Below, piece by piece: positions 1 through 7,500 of a stretch of DNA of 9,108 nt. The notes under the pieces were generated by a model. That model searched no databases, was not told where the DNA came from, and saw only the letters and a list, made by a program, of their open reading frames with translations. Where the stretch lies: NCBI GenBank assembly GCA_031278495.1, contig JAITKG010000148.1:1-9108 (forward strand), in the 5' to 3' direction. The stretch comes from Prevotellaceae bacterium (GTDB taxonomy: Bacteria; Bacteroidota; Bacteroidia; Bacteroidales; UBA932). Position 1 is the stretch's first letter. Each line of letters starts with the position of its first letter. The translations under genes and the position numbers were made by a program.

Positions 1-43
1 TTGTTTGAGAATGGTCAAAAGTAGTATCAATAAAGGTAAACAT
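1..43 (-). CDS. 5' end of an unidentified leftward gene (partial)
   Basis: On the minus strand an ATG at 43-41 opens a frame that stays open to the window edge, giving 14 codons that begin MFTFIDTTFDHSQT. The fragment is too short to assign a family. The main reason to accept it is the well-formed Bacteroidetes-type promoter just upstream (71-101), which would place transcription start near 64 and leave a leader of about 20 bases before this ATG. An AG-rich stretch (AGCAGGCGG) lies shortly before the ATG. A start further to the left, outside the window, cannot be excluded. Confidence 0.4.
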   Translation of the reverse strand, partial: MFTFIDTTFDHSQT

Positions 44-70
44 GTAATTACCGCCTGCTGTCTATGGCTG

Positions 71-101
71 CAAATGTACAAAAAAAAGGCTGTCGGGCAA
101 A
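71..101 (-). promoter_or_regulatory. Bacteroidetes-type promoter, reading left
   Basis: Read on the minus strand, a TTTG -33 element (101-98) is followed after exactly 19 bases by TACATTTG (78-71), a full match to the TAnnTTTG -7 box. Spacing and both elements fit the Bacteroidetes primary-sigma consensus. It would drive the partial leftward gene that starts at 43. Confidence 0.65.
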
Positions 102-188
102 AAATTATTTTATTTGTCGCAGTTGGCGCTTAAATCTTCCCTTTGCCTGCTCATTTTTTTCCCTCGCTGTTTTCTTAAAAGAATTTCT

Positions 189-196
189 TATTTTTG
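189..196 (+). promoter_or_regulatory. -7 promoter box for the SpmA/SpmB-type gene
   Basis: TATTTTTG matches the Bacteroidetes -7 consensus TAnnTTTG. No good TTTG -33 element is seen about 19-21 bases upstream. If used, transcription starts near 203, inside the 5' extension of the open frame. This rules out the TTG at 114 as start and supports the ATG at 237. Confidence 0.45.
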
Positions 197-236
197 TAGC
201 TTTGAAAAACGCCGGTCATGCGGTAATTTGAAAAGT

Positions 237-1466
237 ATGTTGAATTATATTTGGGTTGGATTTTTTTTAGTGGCGTTCGTGGTGGCGGTCTTTCAGTTTG
301 CTTTGGGCGATACGGGCGTTTTCGGGCGAATGATGGACAGTTTATTGGAGATGCCGCGCATGGCGGTAATGGATATTGCATTGCCGCTGGCAGGCATCAT
401 GACCTTGTGGTTGGGCTTTATGAATATCGGCGAACGCGCCGGCGCCGTGCGGTTTTTATCGCGCCTTGTAGAACCGTTTTTCTCCAAATTATTTCCCGAT
501 ATCCCCAAACATCATCCGGCGCCGGGGCAAATACTGATGAATTTTTCGGCAAATATGTTGGGATTGGATAATGCCGCTACCCCGCTTGGGCTAAAAGCCA
601 TGAGCAGTTTGCAAGAACTTAATCCGGACAAGAAAACGGCGTCGAATGCGCAAATAATGTTTTTGGCGCTCAACACTTCGTCGCTGACGGTAATTCCGGT
701 AAGCATCATTGCACAACGCGCTATACTCGGCGCAATGAACCCTACCGATGTGTTTATACCGATTCTCATCGCTACCTATGTTTCGTCCCTTGCCGGATTG
801 ATATTTGTTTCCGTCAAACAAAAAATCAATTTATTTCATCCAACCGTATTGGCATGGATTGGCGGCATCACTGCCGGATTAGCTTTATTGGTGGGCTATT
901 TCACTACTTTAACGCAAGAGCAAATGAGCGCGGCGTCTTCCCTTATCAGCAGTTTGGTATTGCTGGTTTTGGTTATCGGTTTTATGGCGGGCGCGCTGCT
1001 GAAAAAAATAAATATCTTCGACGCCTTTATTGACGGCGCAAAGGACGGCTTTCGTGTCATTATAAAAATTATTCCCTACTTGGTGGGAATGCTGGTAGGC
1101 ATTGGAGTGTTCCGCGCTTCGGGCGCAATGGATTTATTGACCGGCGGTCTTGCATGGTGCGCTGCCGGCGTGGGGCTGGACACGCATTTTATCGACGCCT
1201 TGCCTACGGCATTCATGAAGCCTTTGAGCGGTAGCGGCGCCCGCGCTATGATGATAGAAAGCATGTCTGTTTATGGCGCCGATAGTTTTGTCGGTCGCTT
1301 GTCGTGCCTGTTCCAGGGGGCGGCAGATACTACTTTTTATATTGTGGCATTATATTTCGGCGCTGTTGGTATCAAACGCTCCCGCTATGCTATTAGCGCC
1401 GGACTGTTTGCCGACCTGGCAGGCGTTATTGCCGCCATTGTAGTAGCATACCTCTTTTTCGGATAA
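237..1466 (+). CDS. Fused SpmA/SpmB-type nucleoside-recognition (Gate) membrane protein
   Basis: The product is a 409-residue, strongly hydrophobic inner-membrane protein. Its N-terminal half (about 1-195) resembles spore maturation protein SpmA, with the motif DNAATPLGLKAM at 111-122 and the segment NTSSLTVIPVSIIAQR at 146-161. Its C-terminal half (about 235-409) resembles SpmB, with GFRVIIKIIPYLVGMLVGIGVFR at 271-293 cut by helices and PTAFMKPLSGSGARAMM at 323-339. Both halves belong to the Gate/nucleoside-recognition family; the transported substrate is not established. Single-chain SpmA-SpmB fusions are known in Bacteroidetes, which do not form endospores, so a sporulation role is not implied. 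The frame extends back to a TTG at 114, but ATG 237 is preferred: the upstream residues are not membrane-like and a -7 box lies inside that extension. The next gene begins 42 bases downstream and has its own promoter. Confidence 0.85.
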   Translation: MLNYIWVGFFLVAFVVAVFQFALGDTGVFGRMMDSLLEMPRMAVMDIALPLAGIMTLWLGFMNIGERAGAVRFLSRLVEPFFSKLFPDIPKHHPAPGQILMNFSANMLGLDNAATPLGLKAMSSLQELNPDKKTASNAQIMFLALNTSSLTVIPVSIIAQRAILGAMNPTDVFIPILIATYVSSLAGLIFVSVKQKINLFHPTVLAWIGGITAGLALLVGYFTTLTQEQMSAASSLISSLVLLVLVIGFMAGALLKKINIFDAFIDGAKDGFRVIIKIIPYLVGMLVGIGVFRASGAMDLLTGGLAWCAAGVGLDTHFIDALPTAFMKPLSGSGARAMMIESMSVYGADSFVGRLSCLFQGAADTTFYIVALYFGAVGIKRSRYAISAGLFADLAGVIAAIVVAYLFFG

Positions 1467-1478
1467 CTCTTAATTCCG

Positions 1479-1486
1479 TATCTTTG
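1479..1486 (+). promoter_or_regulatory. -7 promoter box for the DUF5686 gene
   Basis: TATCTTTG is an exact TAnnTTTG match. A one-mismatch -33 element, TTTC, lies at 1457-1460, leaving an 18-base spacer. Transcription would start near 1493, only about 16 bases before the ATG at 1509. The box sits inside an inverted repeat (1481-1504), so it may be controlled by a DNA-binding protein. Confidence 0.55.
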
Positions 1487-1504
1487 TAATGTCCTTTACA
1501 AAGA
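1481..1504. repeat. Perfect 9-bp inverted repeat over the DUF5686 promoter
   Basis: TCTTTGTAA (1481-1489) and TTACAAAGA (1496-1504) are perfect reverse complements separated by six bases. The left arm covers most of the -7 box and the predicted transcription start lies in the spacer. A hairpin in the mRNA would therefore lack its left arm, so a DNA-level operator is the more likely use. A coincidental dyad is possible. Confidence 0.45.
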
Positions 1505-1508
1505 AGAT

Positions 1509-4076
1509 ATGCCGGGAACAACAAATATCCGTTTTTTCCGCTGCCGGTTTATTTTTTTATTTGCGTTTATTTTGCCTATGGCGTTACAGGCGCAGGTAAA
1601 GACGACCATCACGGGAACAGTATCCGATGCGGAAACCGGAGAAGCATTGCCGTTCGTATCCATTACTTCCGGCGATACGGCTGCGACGCCTGTGGCAATT
1701 ACCGATGCGCAAGGACGCTACCGGATTGTTACGGCAACGCCTCCCGATATTATCCGCTTTGAGATAGTCGGCTATGAACCGGCGGTGCGGAGAACCGGGC
1801 GCGGCGTGACGCAATCTATCAATGTCGATTTGGAGCACAGCCGCACGCGCTTAAACGAGGTGGTGATTAAAAGTAAACGGACAAAGTACCGTAAAAAAGA
1901 CAACCCGGCGCTGGAAATGATTCGCAAAGCCATTGCACGGAAAGCCCAAAACAGGATAGAACAGTTCGATTATTACCAATTTCAAAAACACGAAAAAACG
2001 CTGTTTGCCATTGCCAATATCCCCGACAGCGTCCAAAAAACAGGGTTATTCAAACTCGTGCCGTTTCTTTTTGACAGCGCCGACACTTCAAAACTTACCG
2101 GCAAACGTTACCTGCCTTTTTATATGGGCGAAGTGCTGTCGGAACATTACTACCGCCGGCAGCCCGAAACATCAAAAACGTATATCACGGCGCAACAGAA
2201 TGTGGAAGTCAGCAAATTTCTGGAGATGGAAAGCCTGGATGTGGTGATACGCCGCGTGTTCGGCGAAACGGACATTTATGACAACACTATTTACCTGCTC
2301 GGCAACCGGTTTATGTCGCCGCTGTCGCCGCTGGCAACAGGGTTCTACAAGTTTTTCATTGCCGATACGGTAGAAGTGTCTGGGGAACCGTGTTATGAAT
2401 TGTATTTTACGCCGCAGAATGCCATGGATTTCGGGTTTCGCGGTAAATTATTCCTTACCGCCGATTCGGCGTATGCGGTGAAGCGGGTGGAGTTGCGGCT
2501 CACGCCCGCCACGCAGGTAAATTTCGTAACCGATTTGCTGGTTGAGCAGGAATTTGCAAAGCTCGACAGCGCATGGGTATTAAACAAAGACTGTACGACT
2601 GTTGAATTTTCGTTGATAGGAAAATCCTTTGTATCGTTCCACGGCAAGCGGGTGAACACTTTCAAGGACGTCGCATTTAATATCCCGCAACCCGACAGCG
2701 TATACGGCGGCTTATCGCCCATTGTCCGCATGAACGGCTTTGACGCTCGCGACGAACACTACTGGGCAACGCACCGCCCGGATACGCTGACCGGAAAGGA
2801 AGGGAAAATTTATACGTCATACCGGCAGTTGGAAAAAGTAAAACGCTACACATTTACCCGCGACCTGCTGCTGGCGCTGGCAGAGGGCTACGTGGAGGCA
2901 GGGTGTGTGGATATTGGTCCCGTCGAGAATACGGTTAGTTTTAATTCCGTCGAAGACGTCCGCTTGCGGATAGGCGGAAAAACCAACGGGAAATTTCACC
3001 GGCATTTGTTTCTGGAAGGATTTGTAGCTTATGGAACACGCGACAAGGCGTGGAAATACAATGCTTCCGTGATGTACTCATTCAACCGGAAAAAGAACCA
3101 CCCGTGGGAATTTCCGGTAAATTTGTTGACGGTTACTTATGAATACAACACGCAAATTCCCGGTCAAGGCTACCGCTACGGAAGCAGCGACCGCCTGTTT
3201 ATTTCCATTGGGCGGGGCAAGACGGAAAAAATGACCTTCGACCGGAAATTTGAAATCAGCTACCGGAAAGAAAATAACAGCCATTTCGGTTATACTTTTA
3301 TTTTCAATCATACGGAACAGCGACCGCTTGCCGAACTGCATTTCGTTACTGCCGGCGGAACAGCGTACCATTCCTACGTTGCCACTTCTTTCGGCATAGA
3401 CCTTCGTTTGTCGCCCGGCGAGCGGTTTTTCCAGTGGCAGCGCAACCGCTATCCGCTAAATCCCGAAGCGGCTGTTTATACGCTTCGTTACAAAGCGGCT
3501 ATTGCCGGCTTGTGGGGCGGCGGCTACACGTTTCATCAACTCGAGGCGGGATTTGCGAAACGCTGGTATCTGGCGGGCTATGGTTATTTGGATGTATCAT
3601 TGGGGGCGGGGAAAATTTTTAACCGTGCGCCGTTTCCTTCGCTTTTTGTAGCGCAGGCGAACCAGGGGTTTGCATTTCAGGAAGAATCGTTCAATACCAT
3701 GCGCTACTTTGAATTTGTGAGCGATCAATATGTAGACATGAAATTAGTTTATTCGCTCAATGGTTTTTTATTTAACCGTATCCCGCTGGTCAAAAAATTG
3801 CGGTGGCGCGAACTCATTACTTTCAAAGTTTTGTATGGCAAGGTAAGCGCTCGTAATATTCCCGACGCTACCAACGGATTGATGCTGTTCCCCCGCGACG
3901 CCGCCGGAAATTTGACGACGTTTGCGTTGGGCGCGCAGCCTCTTATGGAAGCCGGCGTCGGCATTGACAATATTTTCTCGTTCCTCCGGATTGATGTGAT
4001 AAAACGCCTAAACTACCTTGACCATCCCGGCGTCCGCGAGTGGACGGTAAAAGCGGAACTGCGGTTTGCTTTCTAA
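1509..4076 (+). CDS. Outer-membrane protein with carboxypeptidase-regulatory-like and DUF5686 domains
   Basis: The 855-residue product begins with a signal peptide (about 1-28: basic RCR, hydrophobic core, then ALQA before Gln29). A carboxypeptidase-regulatory-like beta-sandwich follows (about 32-112: TITGTVSDAETGEALPFVSI, then YEP and NVDLEHSRTRLNEVVI). This fold is typical of the N-terminus of Bacteroidetes outer-membrane proteins such as TonB-dependent receptors. The remainder matches DUF5686, starting with the characteristic stretch KYRKKDNPALEMIRKAI (about 126-142) and continuing as beta-rich, aromatic sequence. It ends in ELRFAF, whose terminal Phe is typical of outer-membrane beta-barrels. 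There is no plug domain or TonB-dependent-receptor architecture, so it should not be called SusC. The function of the family is unknown. ATG 1509 is the natural start because the signal peptide follows at once. The gene has its own promoter and converges on folD. Confidence 0.88.
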   Translation: MPGTTNIRFFRCRFIFLFAFILPMALQAQVKTTITGTVSDAETGEALPFVSITSGDTAATPVAITDAQGRYRIVTATPPDIIRFEIVGYEPAVRRTGRGVTQSINVDLEHSRTRLNEVVIKSKRTKYRKKDNPALEMIRKAIARKAQNRIEQFDYYQFQKHEKTLFAIANIPDSVQKTGLFKLVPFLFDSADTSKLTGKRYLPFYMGEVLSEHYYRRQPETSKTYITAQQNVEVSKFLEMESLDVVIRRVFGETDIYDNTIYLLGNRFMSPLSPLATGFYKFFIADTVEVSGEPCYELYFTPQNAMDFGFRGKLFLTADSAYAVKRVELRLTPATQVNFVTDLLVEQEFAKLDSAWVLNKDCTTVEFSLIGKSFVSFHGKRVNTFKDVAFNIPQPDSVYGGLSPIVRMNGFDARDEHYWATHRPDTLTGKEGKIYTSYRQLEKVKRYTFTRDLLLALAEGYVEAGCVDIGPVENTVSFNSVEDVRLRIGGKTNGKFHRHLFLEGFVAYGTRDKAWKYNASVMYSFNRKKNHPWEFPVNLLTVTYEYNTQIPGQGYRYGSSDRLFISIGRGKTEKMTFDRKFEISYRKENNSHFGYTFIFNHTEQRPLAELHFVTAGGTAYHSYVATSFGIDLRLSPGERFFQWQRNRYPLNPEAAVYTLRYKAAIAGLWGGGYTFHQLEAGFAKRWYLAGYGYLDVSLGAGKIFNRAPFPSLFVAQANQGFAFQEESFNTMRYFEFVSDQYVDMKLVYSLNGFLFNRIPLVKKLRWRELITFKVLYGKVSARNIPDATNGLMLFPRDAAGNLTTFALGAQPLMEAGVGIDNIFSFLRIDVIKRLNYLDHPGVREWTVKAELRFAF

Positions 4077-4118
4077 GCGGCAGCAGGCAGTTTGGAGCCG
4101 CCACTGCCTACTGCGGCT
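4076..4118. terminator. Possible bidirectional terminator hairpin between convergent genes
   Basis: Two 16-base arms (4076-4091 and 4103-4118) pair with two mismatches around an 11-base loop. The structure spans the 31-base gap between the stop codons of the DUF5686 gene and folD and runs into the last codons of folD. Position and stem fit a shared terminator. Neither side has a clear T-run, so a purely intrinsic mechanism is doubtful. Confidence 0.4.
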
Positions 4119-5046
4119 GAAAACAGCAGTTGGATTTGTATGCCTTCAGGGTATTTTTCATCAACGATACGATAGTCATGGGACCTACGCCGCCGGGAAC
4201 CGGCGTGATGTAACTGCACTTGGGGGCGACCTCATCGAATTTTACATCGCCCAAGAGGCGGAAGCCGCTTTTATTGGCTGCCGGCACACGGGTAATGCCG
4301 ACGTCCACCACTACCGCGCCTTTGCGCACCATATCGCCTTTCAGAAATCCGGGAATACCCAAAGCCGCGACAATGAGGTCAGCCTGCAAACAAATTTCTT
4401 TCATGTTTTTTGTGCGGCTGTGGCAGAGGGTTACCGTGCAGTCGCCGGGACAGGCTTTTTGCGAAAGCAGGTTGGCAACAGGGCGTCCCACAATGTTGCT
4501 GCGACCGATGACTACGCAATTTTTGCCGGAAGTTTCTATTTTGTATCGTTCGAGTAAATCCATAATTCCCGCCGGCGTGGCAGGCACATACGCCGGTAGC
4601 CCAATCACCATGCGACCTACATTCATCGGATGAAAACCGTCTACGTCTTTTTCCGGCGCAATGGCTTCAATAATTTTTTGTTCGTTGATATGTCCCGGAA
4701 GCGGCAACTGTACAATAAACCCGTCTACCGTATCATCGGCGTTCAGTGCGGCAACGGTTGCCAGTAAATCCGCTTCGCTAATAGCCGCCGGCAAGCGCAG
4801 TACCCGCGATGAAAAGCCTGCTTCACGGCAGGTTTTTTCTTTGTTGTTTACATACGTTTCACTCGCGCCGTCATTGCCAACCAGCACCGCCGCCAATTGC
4901 GGCGCGCGTTTACCGGAAGCCAGTAACTGCGCTACTTCCGCCGCTATTTCTGTTTTAATTTCCGCCGCCGTTTTTTTCCCGTCCAATAATATTGCTTGCC
5001 TTTCAAAAGGAAGGGAATGTCCGTTTAATGTTGTTGTAGTATTCAT
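4108..5046 (-). CDS. folD: Bifunctional methylenetetrahydrofolate dehydrogenase/cyclohydrolase FolD
   Basis: This 312-residue cytosolic enzyme oxidises 5,10-methylene-THF to 5,10-methenyl-THF with NADP+ and hydrolyses it to 10-formyl-THF, supplying one-carbon units for purines and formyl-Met-tRNA. The catalytic set is complete: Tyr65 and Lys69 in YVNNK, Gln113 in VQLPLP, and Asp136 in KDVDGF. These are the E. coli Tyr50/Lys54/Gln98/Asp121 shifted by exactly 15. The Rossmann nucleotide site GRSNIVGRP is at 181-189 and the C-terminal signature PVPGGVGPMT at 282-291. The 15-residue shift reflects an N-terminal extension (MNTTTTLNGHSLPFERQ) before the usual ILLDGK start; no other Met is available before it. 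It lies 49 bases downstream of ffh on the same strand with no recognisable promoter between them, so the two are probably co-transcribed. Confidence 0.96.
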   Translation of the reverse strand: MNTTTTLNGHSLPFERQAILLDGKKTAAEIKTEIAAEVAQLLASGKRAPQLAAVLVGNDGASETYVNNKEKTCREAGFSSRVLRLPAAISEADLLATVAALNADDTVDGFIVQLPLPGHINEQKIIEAIAPEKDVDGFHPMNVGRMVIGLPAYVPATPAGIMDLLERYKIETSGKNCVVIGRSNIVGRPVANLLSQKACPGDCTVTLCHSRTKNMKEICLQADLIVAALGIPGFLKGDMVRKGAVVVDVGITRVPAANKSGFRLLGDVKFDEVAPKCSYITPVPGGVGPMTIVSLMKNTLKAYKSNCCFQPQ

Positions 5047-5095
5047 CTGCTCGCGTATTTACTTATTTGCGGAAGCGGATTGCAAAAGCCGGGAA

Positions 5096-6433
5096 TTATC
5101 TCCGCATGCCCTGCATGGCGCGCATCCTGTGCTGTATTCCACCGCCGCCGCCGCCCGCAGATTTCATCATCCTGCGCATGTCTTCGAACTGTTTCACCAA
5201 ACGGTTTATTTCTGCAATGCTGGTGCCGCTCCCTTCCGCTACCCGTTTGCGGCGGCTGCCATTGAAAATAGCGGGGTCATTACGTTCCTGCGGCGTCATT
5301 GACTGGATAATGGCTTCAATGCGTTTGAATGAATCATTATCTATATTCACATCTTTAATCGCTTTGCCTACGCCGGGTATCATCGCCGCCAGGTCTTTGA
5401 TATTACCCATCTTTTTTAGCTGCTGGAGTTGCTGATAAAAATCGTCGAACGTGAATTGCCCTTTGGCTAATTTCTTTTGCAGTTTGCGCGTTTCTTCTTC
5501 ATCAAATTGTTCCTGCGCTTTTTCTACCAAACTCACAATGTCGCCCATGCCGAGTATACGGTCGGCCATGCGGTCGGGATGAAATACATCCAACGCTTCC
5601 GGTTTTTCACCGGAACTCACAAACTTCAATGGTTTGCTCACTACCGCACGGATAGAAATAGCTGCGCCGCCGCGCGTATCGCCGTCTAATTTGGTCAATA
5701 CGACGCCGTCGAAATCCAGGCGTTCATTAAAAGCCGCCGCCGTATTCACAGCATCCTGCCCGGTCATGGCGTCGACCACAAACAAAGTTTCACCCGGATC
5801 AACAGCTTTTTTCACCGCAGCAATTTCCTGCATCATTTCTTCGTCCACCGCCAAGCGGCCGGCGGTATCGACAATCACCGTATTGAACCCATTCGCTTTG
5901 GCATGTTTAATGGCATGCTGTGCAATTTGCACCGGATTTTTATTTTCGTCTTCTGCATATACCGGCACGGCGATTTGCGAACCCAGCGTTTTCAACTGCT
6001 CAATAGCGGCAGGGCGGTACACGTCGCAGGCGACCAACAGCGGTTGGCGGCCTTTCTTCGTTTTCAGGTGCAACGCCAGTTTGCTGGAGAAAGTAGTTTT
6101 ACCGGAACCCTGCAATCCGGCAATAAGTATCACCGAAGGGGAGCCTTTCAGGTTAATGTCGGCGGCTTGCCCGCCCATTAACGCCGCCAGTTCGTCGCGC
6201 ACAATTTTGGTCATCATCTGTCCGGGGCGCACGGATTTAAGCACGTTTTGCCCCAAGGCTTTTTGCTTTACTTCGTCGCAAAAAGTTTTGGCGACTTTGT
6301 AACTCACGTCGGCATTGAGCAACGCTTTACGGATATCTTTCAGCGTCTCGGCGACATTCACTTCGGTGATGCGTCCTTCGCCTTTCAGCAGCTTAAACGC
6401 CCGTTCCAACCTGTCGGATAAATTTTCGAACAT
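5096..6433 (-). CDS. ffh: Signal recognition particle GTPase Ffh (SRP54)
   Basis: The 445-residue product binds 4.5S RNA and signal sequences on nascent chains and, with FtsY, targets ribosomes to the membrane translocon. Domains in order are the N helical bundle (about 1-90), the G domain (about 98-295) and the M domain (about 300-430). The G domain has P-loop GLQGSGKTT at 106-114, DVYRPAA at 137-143, DTAGR at 189-193 and TKLDGDTRGG at 247-256. The M domain has the RNA-binding motif SRRKRVAEGSG at 393-403 and Met-rich helices ending FEDMRRMM. A six-glycine run (427-432) precedes a short basic tail. The open frame reaches back to a TTG at 6475, but ATG 6433 is chosen because MFENLSDRLERAF is the standard Ffh N-terminus. 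The gene diverges from the lipoprotein gene at 6557 and leads the ffh-folD unit. Confidence 0.97.
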   Translation of the reverse strand: MFENLSDRLERAFKLLKGEGRITEVNVAETLKDIRKALLNADVSYKVAKTFCDEVKQKALGQNVLKSVRPGQMMTKIVRDELAALMGGQAADINLKGSPSVILIAGLQGSGKTTFSSKLALHLKTKKGRQPLLVACDVYRPAAIEQLKTLGSQIAVPVYAEDENKNPVQIAQHAIKHAKANGFNTVIVDTAGRLAVDEEMMQEIAAVKKAVDPGETLFVVDAMTGQDAVNTAAAFNERLDFDGVVLTKLDGDTRGGAAISIRAVVSKPLKFVSSGEKPEALDVFHPDRMADRILGMGDIVSLVEKAQEQFDEEETRKLQKKLAKGQFTFDDFYQQLQQLKKMGNIKDLAAMIPGVGKAIKDVNIDNDSFKRIEAIIQSMTPQERNDPAIFNGSRRKRVAEGSGTSIAEINRLVKQFEDMRRMMKSAGGGGGGIQHRMRAMQGMRR

Positions 6434-6528
6434 AATATTATCGGCAAAATAATTTGCGAAGATACAAAAATTCAAGCAAAGCCCGGCAAAAAACTACACT
6501 TACCGTGGATTTATTTGAAAAAAAGTTG

Positions 6529-6536
6529 TAATTTTG
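6529..6536 (+). promoter_or_regulatory. -7 promoter box for the lipoprotein-SPOR operon
   Basis: TAATTTTG matches TAnnTTTG. No convincing TTTG lies 19-21 bases upstream; the nearest TTTG (6514-6517) is too close. Transcription would start near 6543, giving a very short leader before ATG 6557. The rest of the 123-base divergent region holds only a one-mismatch minus-strand box, TATCTTCG (6464-6457), that could serve ffh. Confidence 0.5.
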
Positions 6537-6556
6537 CAAACTTATATGTCAAAAGC

Positions 6557-7027
6557 ATGAAAAAAGTTTTATTACGGAACGGGCTAATACTTTCTTTCTT
6601 CCTGTTATCTTCGTGCGTGGACAATCTCGACCGGGTGCGCATAGATAATTACGGGTTGGAAGATGTTGCTTTTGTCGGCGCGTCCAAAGTAAAGATGAAC
6701 GTTTCGATAAAAGTTTATAACCCTACCGCCAAAAAATTAACGTTGCAACATGCGGCGTTTGACGTGCTGGACGACGATGCGGTCGTAGCCCGCATGCACT
6801 TAGTTGAAACAGTGGAAATACCCGCATCTTCCGACGGTTATTATGCGCTTCCTGTGGAGTTGAACATTACGAATATGCTGGCGTTGCTTACCGGCGACAT
6901 AGATTTAAATAATCTGCAACTGGATAAATTGCTTGTGAGCGGTTCGTTGCAAATGAAAGCAGGCTTGTTACGCAAGACCATCACCGTCCGGAACAAGACT
7001 ATTGGACAGTTGCTAAAAGAACTATAA
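6557..7027 (+). CDS. Lipoprotein with LEA14/WHy-like (LEA type 2) domain
   Basis: The 156-residue product starts with a lipoprotein signal peptide: KK, then a hydrophobic core LILSFFLL, then lipobox LSSC with the acylated Cys at 20. Mature residues about 25-150 resemble the LEA type 2 (LEA14/WHy) fold. Visible are a first strand region VRIDNYGLEDVAFVG, the NPT motif in VSIKVYNPTAKKLTL, a Phe-Asp-Val strand, a central EIPASSDGYYALPVEL strand and a final strand of alternating residues. These are beta-sandwich proteins of uncertain function; the Bacteroidetes members are small envelope lipoproteins. The frame extends upstream to 6515, but ATG 6557 is taken because the -7 box (6529-6536) lies within that extension and MKKVLLRNG starts the signal peptide. 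The following SPOR gene begins four bases after the stop, so the pair forms an operon. The domain assignment rests on pattern similarity only. Confidence 0.7.
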   Translation: MKKVLLRNGLILSFFLLSSCVDNLDRVRIDNYGLEDVAFVGASKVKMNVSIKVYNPTAKKLTLQHAAFDVLDDDAVVARMHLVETVEIPASSDGYYALPVELNITNMLALLTGDIDLNNLQLDKLLVSGSLQMKAGLLRKTITVRNKTIGQLLKEL

Positions 7028-7031
7028 AGTG

Positions 7032-7493
7032 ATGAAAAAAATAACCGTACTATTGTTTGCTTGCCTTGCCGCACTAAGCGCATGGGCGCAGGAAGATATT
7101 TTCCGTTCGGTGCAGTCCGGCGGCCATGTGGTCATCCGGCAAAGCGATGAAATAGAAAATGCGGTGCTCGGTCATATTGCACGAAACCGCTACAAGAAAA
7201 ACAGAGGCTACCGTATCCGTATATTTTTCGATAACGGGCAAACAGCGCGGCAGGAATCCTCTGCGATAGAGCAGGCGTTTAGCGAACGTTATCCGGCGGT
7301 GCCGGTGTACCGCGAATTTGACGACCTGTACTACAAAGTAGCTGTAGGCGATTTCCGCAGTAAAACCGACGCCATGCAGTTTTTGGAAAGTATCCAAAAA
7401 AATTATCCGTCAGCGTTTATTTTTTCGGACAACATAAATTTCCAGCGTACTTTACATCCGGAAGAATCAGGAATTAAGTATGCCGGCAACTAA
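7032..7493 (+). CDS. Secreted SPOR-domain protein
   Basis: The 153-residue product has a clear Sec signal peptide (1-19, ending SAWA before Gln20) and is probably periplasmic. Residues about 58-136 fit the SPOR fold (beta-alpha-beta-beta-alpha-beta): RGYRIRIFFDNGQTARQES with its helix, then the second repeat DDLYYKVAVGDFRSKTDAMQFLESI, then YPSAFIFSD. The VAVGDFRSKTDAMQF segment is especially typical. SPOR domains bind peptidoglycan glycan strands lacking stem peptides, enriched at division septa; here the domain makes up most of the mature protein. A GTG at 7029 immediately precedes ATG 7032; the ATG is preferred. It is the second gene of an operon with the lipoprotein, four bases downstream. 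There is no obvious terminator before the tmRNA gene 47 bases further on, so read-through into ssrA is possible. Confidence 0.82.
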   Translation: MKKITVLLFACLAALSAWAQEDIFRSVQSGGHVVIRQSDEIENAVLGHIARNRYKKNRGYRIRIFFDNGQTARQESSAIEQAFSERYPAVPVYREFDDLYYKVAVGDFRSKTDAMQFLESIQKNYPSAFIFSDNINFQRTLHPEESGIKYAGN

Positions 7494-7500
7494 CAACCTG

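Noticed and set aside
114..236. Upstream extension of the SpmA/SpmB frame from TTG 114
   Set aside because: The added residues do not resemble SpmA and a -7 promoter box (189-196) lies inside them; ATG 237 gives the normal N-terminus.
4066..4633. Plus-strand frames of 163 and 137 codons opposite folD
   Set aside because: Shadows of folD, which has complete catalytic motifs on the other strand.
5634..6302. 222-codon plus-strand frame opposite ffh
   Set aside because: Low-complexity Ser/Ala-rich antisense translation of the Ffh G domain; no start context or family.
6434..6475. TTG start of ffh at 6475
   Set aside because: MFENLSDRLERAF at 6433 is the canonical Ffh N-terminus.
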